From Ostrinia nubilalis (taxonomy: Eukaryota > Arthropoda > Insecta > Lepidoptera > Crambidae): DNA of 64,000 nucleotides. Location: positions 15,568,154 through 15,632,153 of the forward strand of contig NC_087091.1 of the NCBI RefSeq assembly GCF_963855985.1, given 5' to 3'. The notes below the pieces were generated by a model, which saw only the letters and a list, made by a program, of their open reading frames with translations, did not search any database and had not been told where the DNA came from. The stretch's first letter is position 1; each line of letters opens with the position of its first letter. Both the position numbers and the translations under genes were made by a program. Shown here piece by piece: positions 28,780-39,926 of this stretch.

Positions 28780-28963
28780 TACAGGGTTACTTTGCAATGT
28801 GTTGTCCAGTCGCTATTAGTACAAGCTCTGCTTACTTTGGGGCTATGTAATTGATACGTCAAGCCAATGGCCGAACATATTTTATTATTAGTATTTGTCT
28901 ATGATATTGCTTTGCTGAAGCGTTTTTAAAACACTATGGATAACTTTTCAAAGCAACCCTGTA
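28780..28963. mobile_element. Mariner-type MITE with TACAGGGTTAC ends
   Basis: The 184-bp element has ends TACAGGGTTACTTTG and CAAAGCAACCCTGTA with one mismatch and TA at the edges. Its ends resemble those of the mariner at 12689-14692 (CAGGGTGTTACTTTG), so that type of transposase may have moved it. Confidence 0.82.
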
Positions 28964-29159
28964 TAAGTCAACAATTCGGTCACAAAAGTAATGTAAAGAA
29001 TTTCAATGATCTTTTAGATTATATCGATGTTACGGTGTGTAGTATCGTGTTGGATTGTTGGTGGGAATCTAATTCAACTGTTAATAAATATTTACTCTTC
29101 AATTAAATTTTTATATTAGTTACAAACAAATTGTTCTTTATCCAAAACTTAATAAGATA
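28964..29159. other. Spacer
   Basis: No feature recognised. Confidence 0.4.
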
Positions 29160-29284
29160 ATGGCGCAGGTACACTATGCACGACATTGATCGAGGCAGAT
29201 AGTGTAAACAAACGTCGCCCATACTTCGGTATGCGTGCTCGCGTTTCTGTTCAATCAATTTCCCGCATAGTGTATCTGCGCCAT
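29160..29284. mobile_element. MITE with TGGCGCAG ends and TAA duplication
   Basis: ATGGCGCAGGTACACTATGC and GCATAGTGTATCTGCGCCAT pair with one mismatch. Flanks read TAA on both sides of TGGCGCAG...CTGCGCCA, as in the PIF/Harbinger-type elements at 15468 and 20043. Confidence 0.8.
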
Positions 29285-29850
29285 AATATTTTGAAATACT
29301 CGTTGTAGAAAACCTATTGTATTTGTTATAATATGAAATAAACTCTCTAAAGTAGATTCCCAACAAGCCGATGTTCTGTGAAGGGTATACTGTGGAATAG
29401 GTAGGTATTATTCGGTGTACCTAATAAATATTATGTGTACGTACGTAGTTGTATGTGTTTAATTAAATTATTTATTGGTTATGTGACTTGTATTGAGGTA
29501 AATAAATGGAATCTTGTGTAAAAACTGTTTTTTTTTTTAACTCTGTGCTCTACAAAAAATAGATCAATCGATGCGTATTATTTATGTGCAATTTTGAATC
29601 AACTAATGATTATAAAGGTTACTTCTGTAAGTAAATGACTTTTAGCTTAAAAAGTCCAGAAGTAGTAGCAGAAAAATATTTAACGTACCTACATTTTTTA
29701 TGGATACTCAATACTCTTGACAATTGTACGGACAAGTGGATTGTATTGATGACTCTAGCATAGGTCTACTAGCATCGCAAAGCGAGCGGTCATAGTTAAT
29801 AAATTAAAATATTTAAATACAAAAATCCTACGATGGCTCAGTTATTCTTT
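29285..29850. other. Spacer without recognised gene
   Basis: AT-rich sequence, including a long T run near 29527. Nothing recognised. Confidence 0.4.
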
Positions 29851-29999
29851 TACGTCCGTATTCACAAACGATGCTTCCTTAAATGAAGCAGCATATCGAA
29901 CGCACAGCGTTGAATAGAGCTCTGTGATTGGTTCATGTGTCACCCTGTGCGTCCACGCGCACTGTGAGACCTCATAGTAATGTTTGTGAACACGGGCGG
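29851..29999. mobile_element. MITE with 'CCGTATTCACAAAC' inverted ends, copy 2
   Basis: It runs from TACGTCCGTATTCACAAAC to GTTTGTGAACACGGGCG, with the same GAACGCACAGCGTTGAATAG and GTGCGTCCACGCGCACTGTG interior as 3869-4013. Confidence 0.85.
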
Positions 30000-30827
30000 T
30001 TTGTCTTGCCCCCTAGTTTGAAAACCTCACGCAAGTGACCTTACATGGTAACCTTTGAGTCAGGAACTAAGGAGTTTAAAAACAATTGCCGACTTTCCTC
30101 AGCTAATTCAATTACGGCTGACATCCGCGTCAACGAAGGACGTTTCCGAACAATGACAAACCAATCTGTGGACATGTTGTGTACATTATTTTGCTTTTAT
30201 GCTTTTTGAGAGTTACGTCTATATTTTGGGGAACTGTGCCAAATGTTAAGGCTAGTTTCAGTAATTGGCTAATGCGGTAATGACCTTAGTTTAAATCTTG
30301 GATTTAGTATGCCTAATATACACTGACATCCAGGGTTAGGTGTTCTCTTGTTGATTCAACACACACCACAGAAGAATGTTCGAGACCTAAAACAATGTGC
30401 AAAGATTGTAGAAACTCGAATTATTAGCAGAAGTTTCTAAAAGCGTGAAAAAGCTATTCGGTAAGTTTTGACATTTGTCATTTCACTCAAATATGCTTTA
30501 TCTTGCTATGTGATGCGACTTTTTCGTTTTTCTTCTGTACTCTAGCAGTCTTCGAGATCATTCTTACATATTAAAAGACTATACGCACATTAGAAATTCC
30601 AGATTAGAGGTAGCCTCAGTTATTATTTATTTTTCTTCTCATTTGGGCAGGCAGAGGCTTGAACACTATCTGTGATATGATATACAAGCCTAGTGGTGGA
30701 CCACTCACTGTGGAGTTCGAATCGTTAAAGTCTATTGTTTTATAACTTACCATTTAGGGATAGCTCCATATTCGCTAGCGCGAATTGACCACGAAATGAA
30801 ATCTGTCTCGAATGTTACATTGTCTAG
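30000..30827. other. Spacer without recognised gene
   Basis: A possible tRNA-like SINE scrap lies at 30689-30730 (CCTAGTGGTGG, then GAGTTCGAATCG). Nothing else is recognised. Confidence 0.35.
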
Positions 30828-31061
30828 CTAGACAAACCCATATTTTTTTACATAAGACTTGCTAGAAAAGTAGTGCAATATTTGTATCACTATGTCGGAA
30901 GCGAGTTCCGCAGCAGTTTTTGCATACAGACGAGCTGGTGGTGTGTTCCCACGAGGCGCTTGCGCAACGTACGTAGATCTCGTTGCATGCGGTTTGGGGT
31001 GTAGGGGTCCATTATCGTAGGTGGTACGGTAAATATGGCCGTCTACTGCTTTGGAAATCAT
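30828..31061 (-). CDS. Unidentified small open frame, possible terminal exon or secreted peptide
   Basis: I do not recognise this sequence. From an ATG at 31061 it encodes 77 residues starting MISKAVDGHIYRTTYDNG and ending KSYVKKYGFV, then TAG. Composition is unlike the AT-rich surround: codons such as GCG, CTC, GAC and TCC are frequent and CpG is common, as in true exons. The frame stays open upstream of the ATG and encodes a hydrophobic run (SIILFCIILMI) that would make a signal peptide if an upstream exon or a non-ATG start supplied the N-terminus. A pyrimidine-rich tract ending CCAAAGCAG (minus strand) could be a splice acceptor. No poly(A) signal is seen close downstream. It could also be chance or an old mobile element piece. 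Confidence 0.3.
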   Translation of the reverse strand: MISKAVDGHIYRTTYDNGPLHPKPHATRSTYVAQAPRGNTPPARLYAKTAAELASDIVIQILHYFSSKSYVKKYGFV

Positions 31062-31184
31062 TAAAATTATACAAAATAAAATAATAGAATTGTTATCAAA
31101 ATAATTTGCGGAAATCGTAAAAATATTGCATAAAAAATTCAAGTCGACTAATCCCACCTCTCGTTCCAGTTGCACCTTTGAATA

Positions 31185-31674
31185 TACAGGGTGTTAGGTA
31201 AATGGGTATATGATCCGACACTAGCCCATGTTAACATGGGCATATAAATGGTATGGTTGTGATGTATCCGCCTTGGAGACGTAAATAAAAGTTGTTTCTA
31301 TGTGAAGATACTGTCTTTTATTTTCGATTAAACACAGAGCTTACAAGATTGCCTATCGCCATTTTGCCTTGCGAATCAAGAAGAAGGAATCTCGGATACA
31401 CATCCTGAATAATGTTTTTAAACTAGCTACGTTTGGATACGCGCTTATAATAACTAATTAAATACCGATATAAAATAACGACCGAGATAAATTTATATCT
31501 TCATTTTTATTATTTTAAATTTCATACAAATCGGATTTTATAAATTTTATTTTGTATGAAAATTAAAAAAATTAAAATGATGATATCAAATTTCTGACTT
31601 CACCATACCATTTATATGCCCATGTTAACACGGGCTAGTGTCGGCTCATATACCCATTTACCTAACACCCTGTA
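31185..31674. mobile_element. 490-bp TA-flanked element with ~72-bp inverted ends
   Basis: The ends TACAGGGTGTTAGGTAAATG and CATTTACCTAACACCCTGTA continue pairing through CCGACACTAGCCC and CATATAAATGGTATGG. There is no transposase in the ~340-bp centre. TA duplications and CAGGG ends suit a Tc1/mariner-type mover. Confidence 0.9.
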
Positions 31675-32403
31675 TAGAATCTACAGATTAGGCGCCAATG
31701 AAACCCAGCCAGTGAAGGAGTAGTTCCGGGGTTAAGCCGACTAGAATCAGAGGTAACTTATAACAGGTAAAAAGGTAACAGATGCTAAACATTTACTTAC
31801 ATTTACCCTTATAAATATTTATCGCTTATTTATCTATCCTATCTCATTCTAACATCAGATTACTTACCGGATCTGAATTTTAATTTTAACTCTGGTTTCT
31901 CTTTAAAACAGACGTCACGTGCAGTTTATAAAAAATATTAATTGCTGTCTTGGAAGTGCATATAAAATTTAAGTACGAGAACTGTATTTGCGTCACCATA
32001 AATTAAAATACTGATACCTAATAAATTTTTTTCATTATGTAGCACACGTCGTTCATTTATTGTAGCAAACAAACAATTTTTACAATCTTGCACGGTGTTG
32101 GAGAAAAATAATAATGGAATTTTGTAGAGCAGTGTTCCCACAGGTGCAGTATTGAATTATTATTAGTTGCACAACTACGACATTCGGTTGCTCTTGTGGA
32201 ATCCAGGTTAGCCTTAACTATAGTCTTTATAAATATGTGGAAAAATTTTATGAATATAACATTCATTATATAATATTTAGAGCATGTTTCTCCATTTGCT
32301 AATTAAGTTCCTAGAATGCCTGTTAGATATTTTTTAAAAAGCTTATGAGTAATTTTTCAAATACTAAATATCCCCATTATGGGTATAACGGCGATATAAT
32401 AAA
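31675..32403. other. Spacer without recognised gene
   Basis: AT-rich sequence. Overlapping short minus-strand open frames (31938-32266) lack motifs. Confidence 0.4.
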
Positions 32404-32584
32404 CTAGCTTTCCGCCCGCGGCTTCGCCCGCGTGGAATTTTGTCTGTCACAGAAAAACTTTATCGCGCGCGTCCCTGTTTCAAAAACCGGGATAAAAACT
32501 ATCCTATGTTCTTTCCCGGGACTCAAACTATCTCTATGCCAAATTTCATCAAAATCGGTTGCGAGGTTTAAGCGGGAAAGCGTA

Positions 32585-32629
<45 letters not shown>

Positions 32630-32665
32630 GTTACTTTCGCATTTATAATATTAGTTGGGATAATA
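32404..32665 (+). mobile_element. RTE-type retroelement tail with (CAGA)n microsatellite
   Basis: It begins ACTAGCTTTCCGCCCGCGGC. It contains CGGGATAAAAACTATCCTAT and CAAATTTCATCAAAATCGGT, then about ten ACAG/CAGA repeats (32585-32630), and ends CGCATTTATAATATTAGT. Open frames on both strands are derived from it. Confidence 0.82.
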
Positions 32666-33017
32666 ATAATAATAAAAATCACCATAACAGAAATATGTAC
32701 ACAGTGTTAAAATAACTTAATACATAAGTATTTAGGTACAAGTCGGTTAGTCGGTAGAATGGCCACCCAGCCGTTCAATGTAGATTCTGCTGTCTGACAA
32801 ATAAAGTATCGAGTACCTAACCAGTCTTAGAGTCCCGATACAATGGACCTGCGCAAACGCACCAGTATTGCAAAGATGATATTTATAATTCACCTCGCGT
32901 CACTCGCGAACTGAATAAAAAGGGAAAGCAATTTTATTCGTACCACAAAGACTTTTATAGGAGATAAAAGGAAACTACGGTGATGTATGCTAATAAGGTG
33001 TCTGCGCATTCTGCATT
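32666..33017. other. Spacer without recognised gene
   Basis: Contains a short ATAATAATAATAA run. Nothing else recognised. Confidence 0.4.
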
Positions 33018-33235
33018 CTAATCCGGTGATATGTGGTTGAAATAGATCTTCTGAGTCATGTCAAAGCTTTCTAGATTAAGGGCCTCTACACATTGAGCCA
33101 GTTCCCACAACGTAAGAAAGAACGGGTGTAGAACCAACACTCCCATAATCCCATTCTTCCTGAGGATGTCGTAAAAGGCCATTGAGCTAAGGGACACAAA
33201 TGCCCAACCCATCGGGCCATGGGAGTGTAGGCCAA
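33018..33235 (-). other. Unassigned minus-strand open stretch
   Basis: A 64-codon frame reads MGWAFVSLSSMAFYDILRKN and ends IYFNHISPD before a stop. I recognise no family. It directly precedes (in its own direction) retroelement-like tail DNA, so it may be the degraded 3' part of a mobile element rather than a gene. Confidence 0.2.
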
Positions 33236-33420
33236 AGTAAAAATATGAAAATATTTATTGCCAGATCAAGTAGTACAAAACAAAAGACAGACCTCCACAC
33301 TAGGCATTGACTGTCCTCTGGAGAAAGGAATCACAATTTAACTACGTAGTATTAGTACGGCTAAGCAGATTAGTGCAATATAAGGATACAATAAATGAAA
33401 ATATAGAAAAGGGCTTTAGG
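33236..33420 (-). mobile_element. Probable retroelement 3' end
   Basis: AAAATATTTATTGCCAGATC followed by CACTAGGCATTGACTGTCC. This resembles reversed tails of lepidopteran retroelements. The family is uncertain. Confidence 0.35.
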
Positions 33421-34047
33421 AATGAGTGCTGAGTGTGTGTGTTTCATTAGTAACTATTGATAGAGAGGGTCGTACTCTTACAGTGGAGATTAAACGATCT
33501 AATAGAGCTATAGCACGAAAATACACTATGTAATAAGTATTTTAATTCAGTATTTAGAAACTATATTTTAACGACTGAGAAAACTAATAAAACCAAAAAT
33601 GATTTGGCTTATTGCCAAATTGAAAAATCGATGATTAGACGATATTTGTCCAAGGTTATATTCTCGGGAAGTCCATAATTCCGACGATGTGCACAAGTTT
33701 GCATTAAAGGCTTAGTTTACGCAAGTCCTTACAAAAGAAATGACGCAACTTGAACTGAATTCTGCCCAAGTTTGACTTATCTTCGATCAAGGTTCTAACG
33801 CGCAACGAGCAAATGTTAAAGGAATTATTTATTTGGTAATGCGTTTGAGTCATATCGCGAAAACTCCGTTTTGGTTGTGGCAATTGTTTGACAAACACGA
33901 ATATTATTCGATATTGATGAAGCGTCATTATTTATTTTGAGTAATGTGTTAATCATCTTTTCTCTGCTTACTCGTATGTAGGGCCACGCCTTAGCATAGT
34001 CCACCATATTGGGATCTTTTGTGCTTCCCTTTTTTTTATTCTCTATC
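33421..34047. other. Spacer without recognised gene
   Basis: Two overlapping 74-codon minus-strand frames (33704-34049) show no motif. No exon is supported. Confidence 0.4.
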
Positions 34048-34295
34048 ATCTAGGTCAGCGGTTCCCAAACTTGTTTTGTCTACTGCCCACTTTGAGAATA
34101 AATTCTTTTTAGCGCCCCCATTTGTAGTCGAGAGTCGTGTGCTCAGTCGGTGTCTAAGAGACCTCCTAGTAAATGACGCCACCCAAGCCTTTACACAACG
34201 TCCCGATTTTTTTTTCTGGGTCTCTTACCGCCCTTTAAGCCTGCAGCGCCCACAAGGGGGCGTTATCGCCCACTTTGGGAAAGACTGATCTAGGT
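34048..34295. mobile_element. hAT (Buster-type) MITE with 8-bp target duplication
   Basis: The element 34056-34287 (232 bp) starts CAGCGGTTCCCAAACTTG and ends CACTTTGGGAAAGACTG. Perfect 8-bp flanks atctaggt are at 34048-34055 and 34288-34295, with TA at the centre as in the two hAT miniatures near the window start. Confidence 0.9.
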
Positions 34296-34628
34296 ACTAT
34301 GAAAATGGGGTTTCTCCAGCCTCCAATAAACGTTATGAAAACTTTGACTTATTTTACATATCAGTCAGTCAACGTACTTCAGTATCCTCTATCTATAAAT
34401 AATAATGTTAATGTAAATAATAATTAGGCATTAGGGACTGTTGGCACAGCATTCGTTAAATTAACTGCTAACTATACTCATTAGTTGCTGTTAACATTGA
34501 TGCTGATAAATACGATTAATGACATATAAGGGTCACATTTAAAAATAATTAACTGTTACTTGAGAGATAAGAGACATACAGAATTACAGACCTATTTAAA
34601 ACAATAGTCGTTTTAATAAGTACGAGTC
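34296..34628. other. Spacer without recognised gene
   Basis: AT-rich sequence. Nothing recognised. Confidence 0.4.
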
Positions 34629-34857
34629 TATACTAATATTATAAATGCGAAAGTAACTCTGTCTGTCGGTAGTCTTGCTTTTATGCCTACACCACTGAAC
34701 CGATTTTGATGAAATTTGGCATACAGATAGTTTGAGTCCCGGGAAAGGACATAGGATAGTTTTTATCCCGGTTTTTGAAACAGTGACGCGCGCGATAAAT
34801 TTTTTCTGTGACAGACAAAATTCCACGCGGGCGAAACCGCGGGCGGAAAGCTAGTTC
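34629..34857 (-). mobile_element. RTE-type retroelement tail, reverse copy
   Basis: It runs from CTATACTAATATTATAAATG through CGATTTTGATGAAATTTGGC to GCGGGCGGAAAGCTAGT, the reverse complement of 32404-32665 without the long CAGA run. Confidence 0.85.
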
Positions 34858-35763
34858 ACCATATATTTAAAGGCAACTTTACAACATTACTATTACTCCT
34901 TTCCATTGACTTGAAATGCTTTTAATGTAAGTTTATCTTCTCTTAAAACTATTCAATCTAAATGCCACTTAACTTCAATCGGTTTGGAATCCAAAAGCGA
35001 ATGCTACGTTGGACCAAGATAGTCATTTGTCACAACTCACAAGCCTCACCGAGCACTCAAGGATTTCTATAACACTTTCTGTTGTTGTTGTATTGTCTTT
35101 CCATGTACGGCCCGCCATTTCCTACCACTTGCGAAATGTCAAACAGCTCTTGAGTGTGTCTTAATCCTCTCTTTACACTTGACACGTCTACTTTATAAAA
35201 TACTAGTATCTGCCCGCTGCTTTGCCTGTGAGGACTTTAATCTTTGACTAATTTTGGTCACAGTTTCATAGGTTTCAATGTTTTCCGCAGGCCCCTAAAT
35301 TATCTTAATAAAACAATAGTAGTTAAATATGCTAATTTGTAAAATTAGTTTTATCAAAAGGTTTCGCCAAAAAATCGGATAGATTTTAATTCTCCAAGCA
35401 CACGCGCGTAAAAATACTTAACAAAGTCACTTCAAGGTTCCTAGCCGGTTTTTAAATTGACATTTCTTTTATACTTAGTTTATAATTTTAAAATGGATAA
35501 TATGTGATTGGTTGCTGGAATGAGAAGAATTTAATTTGCATAAAATATTGGTCGTACAGTTCTATAGTGAGATAAATCAAGAATTAATCTCATCAAATTC
35601 TTTTCTTCAACATATCCATCTCTTTCTAAATGGAAAAGAATATCCATTTAAGGATAATGCCATAGTATAAATAAATTCAGTAGTTCCCTTTCAATTATAT
35701 TTATCATCTTGCTTAATATCTTCAGATATTAATAAAATAAATATGACGTGAGAGTGTTAAATA
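34858..35763. other. Spacer with a short retroelement start at 35206
   Basis: ACTAGTATCTGCCCGCTGCTTTGCC at 35203-35227 resembles the start of an RTE-type tail. The rest is AT-rich and featureless. Confidence 0.4.
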
Positions 35764-36232
35764 TACAGGGTGGAATTGTGTAATGCCACCTGGAGGGAAA
35801 GTACTCTTAATACTGTAGATAGAAAATTTTACTGAAAGAAAACATTTCTTTATTTTTGAAAAGAAAGAGAACTGCATTCAAAGATTTTTGAAATTTTATC
35901 GGAAATTCTCTACCATCCCATACAATTTCCTGTACATAATTAAAATAATTTAAGATTTCATGGTTTTCCTTTCATTTGATTTATCAAGTTTGTTAGAGAG
36001 ATTTCATCCTTATACTTAACCCTAACGATCGATGCAATAAAAATACAGGGTTAATTTTTAACAGATTTTAGTTGGTTCAAATCCCGGGTGTGGCAAGCAA
36101 ATTTTTGGAAATCCTTGAAAGTAGTTCTATTTCTTTTAAAAAATAAAGGAATGTTTTCTTTGAGAAAAAAATTCTATCTACAATATTAAGAGCACTTTCC
36201 CTCCAGGTGGCATTATAAAATTCCACCCTGTA
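35764..36232. mobile_element. 469-bp TA-flanked element with TACAGGGTGGAATT ends
   Basis: The ends TACAGGGTGGAATTGTGTAA and TTATAAAATTCCACCCTGTA pair. Pairing continues through GCCACCTGGAGGGAAAG / CTTTCCCTCCAGGTGGC. The interior holds a B-box-like GGTTCAAATCCCGGG near 36075 but no transposase. Confidence 0.88.
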
Positions 36233-36338
36233 TAGACGCCCCGATATAATTCCAGTTTCTATAAAAATTATTTAACGATGTTCATGAAATAAGAGCTATT
36301 TTCCCTCCCCAACCATTTGGCAATGTAGACCAAATTCT

Positions 36339-36397
36339 TTGCAGGAGTACGACTCTCTAATTTACCAGATGTAAATTAGAGAGTCGTACTCCTGCAA
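36339..36397. repeat. Perfect 27-bp stem hairpin with 5-nt loop
   Basis: The left arm starts TTGCAGGAGTACGACTCTCT, the loop is cagat (36366-36370) and the right arm is its exact mirror. It is not part of a recognised MITE family in this window. Confidence 0.92.
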
Positions 36398-36475
36398 CAC
36401 TGTAATAGTGATCTGATGATGTGTGTGATTATAAAGCCCTACGAGTACTTTGCATGATTTTTTTTGTGGTACATT

Positions 36476-36905
36476 CAGCGTCAAATAGTTCGTAACACCA
36501 AATATTGCCAAAAAGTTCGCTACATGTCTTAAATGTTTCCTGGGTAAAAAAAGCAAGAGTTTTAATTAGTCCGTCAGTTAGCTTATCAAAAACTACTCTA
36601 CTCAACACGTATTTTTTAAAACTAATGAAAATGTAAAGAGATAAAGCGTGCCAAAATTCTAAAGAAAAGGCCCGTGACGTCAGCGAGTGCGTAAAAGTGC
36701 AGCACTTTGTGACGTCGCACGGAACTTCAACGCACTATAACTTTGTAATTATTTGTTTGATTGACAATTAAAAATATACGTGTCCAATATTTTTTTATAC
36801 TAAAAATTGACGGACTATAAAAATTTTTTAGGAAACTAGCCTATTAGAATAAGGTTGTGATGTCAACTTTTTGGCAACTGGGGGTCACGAACTATTTGAA
36901 GTTGA
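36476..36905. mobile_element. MITE with CAGCGTCAAATA ends, copy 2, with a nested MITE
   Basis: The left end CAGCGTCAAATAGTTCGTAA pairs with the right end CACGAACTATTTGAAGTTGA. Inside, 36568-36817 is a second element with TAGTCCGTCA / TGACGGACTA ends. The interior GTGACGTCAGCGAGTGCG is CpG-rich. Confidence 0.75.
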
Positions 36906-37589
36906 CTCTACCTACCTTCAATTTCAGTCTGTCATAGTCCTGGTTTTAGTAAAGAGTGACTACTGCATGCATGTAGAGTGTGGCATTATTGTCCGCTAAA
37001 TATTGCTTTCTTTGTCTTGTAAGTAGGTTGCTTCGGTTATGTCAGGTGTTAGGGGTCAACGAGCTGGCGTTTGGGTGTGACAGATACGATTTTAGTGTGA
37101 TTGGCTTACTCTAGTGAAGAAGACTTTTACGTGGTTTTTGACGGTTGGTAGCAGTTTTATTGTTCTAGTAGGGAATAAAATAAGTTTTTTTTTAAGAACT
37201 AGCTGTTTAAAGGTAGAAAATCTTGCGAGATCATTCAAAAAATACATGTAGGTAGGTATGTGACTTTGCCTAATTTCACAGTTAACATTTTGTCACTAAT
37301 TATGGAAATGAAAGAAAATCCAGAAAATGTAAATCACATACATAACAAATTAGATTAACAAACATTACCAAACAAATTATGACCGAGATCTTTAAGCATT
37401 CGAGTTCATTAATCATCGATACATGGGTCGTATTAATTTAATTGGGCCATGATGACATTCTGTGCTCTAGTACGTCACGTTAAGACAAATACTCCGTGTA
37501 AAGTTGCTACGTATTCTGCTATACATCATTGATAAGTTTGCCCCTTTCACGTTACCAGCTCTATAGACATCCCACCTGATTATGCCAGC
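36906..37589. other. Spacer without recognised gene
   Basis: AT-rich sequence. Nothing recognised. Confidence 0.4.
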
Positions 37590-37912
37590 ATTAGCAGCCG
37601 GCGCCATAGAGTATAGACGCGCAGTGCCGATCGTGCGCGCACGCATACCGGCCGCGCCGCCGCCGCGAACATGCATTCGAGATCTATACGAACCTGTGCG
37701 AACTCCCAATCGGTCTTGTGTGTGAACTTTTTGGTGGGTTTCCTTTTTTAGAAAAGTAACACTACAGATTTCTGCGCGCCTTTTTTGATGTTAGAACAAA
37801 ATTATGCAAAGTTTGTGACGGTTCTTTCTACTTTCGTTTTCGAGTGATAAGCCTCAACGATAGCAGTCGATAATAGTATGCATTTTTCAATGCTATTCAC
37901 TAAAAGTGTCCA
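37590..37912 (+). promoter_or_regulatory. CpG-rich promoter-like region, possible non-coding first exon
   Basis: The stretch 37605-37670 (GCAGCCGGCGCC, GTGCGCGCACGC, CCGCGCCGCCGCCGCG) is far richer in CG than its surround. A strong splice donor, CCAA|GTAAGTATG, follows at 37913. Together these suit an insect promoter and 5' UTR exon, possibly for the coding exon at 45855-45922. The 80-codon minus-strand open frame here is not supported. Confidence 0.3.
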
Positions 37913-38572
37913 AGTAAGTATGATTTATTCAAACGCTTGTGAAATAACATTATTTCATCCTCTCCGTACATAACAAATTATGAAAGATGGCGATACAGCT
38001 TTACAGCTAAATCCGTGAACCAACGTGTAAGGTTGAATGAATTATTTAGAAATGGTTGTGTCTTTAAATATTTAGTAATTTTCTGTTCAGTTATATCGTT
38101 GAGAAGGTATCCTACCAAAATATTTATACTACATTTATTTTAATTTATGTGAGGATGTGTAATAACTAACGTACCTACATAAACTTTTCCCGCGTGTTTA
38201 TAAACTATACAGAGTTAAAACCGAAGTAATTAACCAGTAAAAATATTTTATAAATTACTTCAGTTAACTACTTCTATTTTTGAAAATCAGCAAACCGTTT
38301 CGTTACGAAAAAAGTTTTAAGATCAAAAGCTCAATAATTTACATAACTCGTTTTTCTTTGGGTCACCAAACTTCATCTCTGAACCAAATTGCAAGTTGAT
38401 CCATCAAGTGGTTTCTCAGACTATTCTCAGACAAACATACTATGTGTGATCTTATTATTATGCGATAAATGATCATACTTAGTACTTTTGATTTTTCGAC
38501 CAAAATGTGTACCTAAATGATAATAATAAACTCTCGGGAATAAAGAGAGAGGAAATTTTCGACGGTATCATT
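37913..38572. other. Spacer or intron
   Basis: AT-rich sequence. Nothing recognised beyond the donor at its start. Confidence 0.35.
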
Positions 38573-38685
38573 CAGCGTCTAAGTAGCTCAGATGGAAGAC
38601 AAGCGCCCGGCAAGCGAAAGGTCGTGGGTTCAATTCCCGCCTTAGGCAGTTCGATTTTTTCAAGTTATTTATAATTTTCAAAATA
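38573..38685 (+). mobile_element. tRNA-derived SINE, second copy
   Basis: TAGCTCAGATGGAAGACAAG (A box side) and GTCGTGGGTTCAATTCCCGC (B box), then the TTAGGCAGTTCGATTTTTTC tail. The acceptor-like bases CGTCTAA pair with TTAGGCA except at the end. The D-stem is mispaired, so I do not call a tRNA gene. Confidence 0.72.
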
Positions 38686-38924
38686 TAGACTCTATAAGGT
38701 CTCTTCTCTCCTACATCGTGTCGTGAATGTGAAGGTATAGTGGTATTAAGCTACAATAATCTAAGTACATATATCAAAAAGATATCACCTTAAAATATTG
38801 CAATATTTATTCGTTTGCCAGACATAATGTTTTAACTTATCAAAATGCACACTGAATCTGCTAATGACGTCTAGGTATTAATTAACTAATGACAATAATT
38901 AATTTCTGCCATTAGATTAAACAA
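38686..38924. other. Spacer
   Basis: No feature recognised. Confidence 0.4.
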
Positions 38925-39147
38925 TCTATACTAATATTATATGCGAAAGTAACTCTGTCTGTCTGTCTTGCTTTCACGTCTAAACCACTGAACCGATTTT
39001 GATGAAATTTGGCATAGAGATAGTTTGAGTCCTGGGAAAGGACAAGGATAGTTTTTATCCCGGATTTTGAAACAGGGACGCGCGCGATAAAGTTTTTCTG
39101 TGACAGACAAAATTCCACGCGGGTGAAGCCGCGGGCGGAAACCTAGT
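38925..39147 (-). mobile_element. RTE-type retroelement tail, reverse copy
   Basis: CTATACTAATATTATATGCG through GAAATTTGGCATAGAGATAG to GCCGCGGGCGGAAACCTAGT. It is the same family as 34629-34857. Confidence 0.85.
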
Positions 39148-39699
39148 ATTTTATAATATCAATAGGAATTTGATTACTGAAAAGTAAAAAACTATCAAGG
39201 AGACTTCCCCTTCGACTTTAAATCATTAATTGGACAGAATATTTATAACGAGTATAAGCTTTATCAAATTAAGGTTGTGTATAATTACTGCTTAGCCTCC
39301 AAGTTAGATTGTTATTTTATAAGGCTTATTAAATGTAAAATAACTTTCAAAATGGCAAGGTTTTAACGTAGTATCGTGAACAGATTCAATTAAAACCTTC
39401 CTTTCCAATAATCACCTACTACAAGTAAAGTAGTGCAAAAGGCAGTGAAAGTCGCGTGATTATAATTTACTTACATGTGTCTTGTGCAACGATTACATAA
39501 ATACATTCACTGAATGAGCAATTCATTTCATCTTTCATCTAGATCGATTTTGTTCGATAAATCATTCGTTTTTACGATATTTGAATACGAATGGTGCGCA
39601 ATCAGCTGAAGAAACCAAGTTTATTATGACAGCGAGCGAAGCTGTGATAGTTCGGTTTGTTAACAAGACAAAAGAGTACTAGATTAGTCAATTAACATC
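39148..39699. other. Spacer without recognised gene
   Basis: AT-rich sequence. Nothing recognised. Confidence 0.4.
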
Positions 39700-39772
39700 G
39701 TTCGTTCGTTTCAGCCGAAAGACGTCCACTGCTGAACAAAGGCCTCCTCCAAGGATTTCCACAAAGACCGTC
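39700..39772 (-). mobile_element. LINE ORF2 3' end, short copy
   Basis: CGTTCGTTCGTTTCAGCC and GACGTCCACTGCTGAACAAA, then CAAGGATTTCCACAAAGACC. It is the terminal codons and 3' end of the 21470-21860 family, 5' truncated. Confidence 0.8.
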
Positions 39773-39926
39773 AATCAACATACTTTTTATGAAATGTCAA
39801 AATGCGACTTCCCATAAATTTTGTACCTGTGGTCGTAACTCAAAGAAAATAGAAAACTAACTTGGTTTCCAGGGCTAAAATGAAAAGCTTTTAAGGAAGT
39901 TAGGATTTGAAAATTATTGGTTAATG
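39773..39926. other. Spacer
   Basis: No feature recognised. Confidence 0.4.

Noticed and set aside
38573..38645. tRNA gene on the + strand
   Set aside because: The D-stem is mispaired and the same sequence with the same 3' tail occurs at other sites, so it is a SINE.
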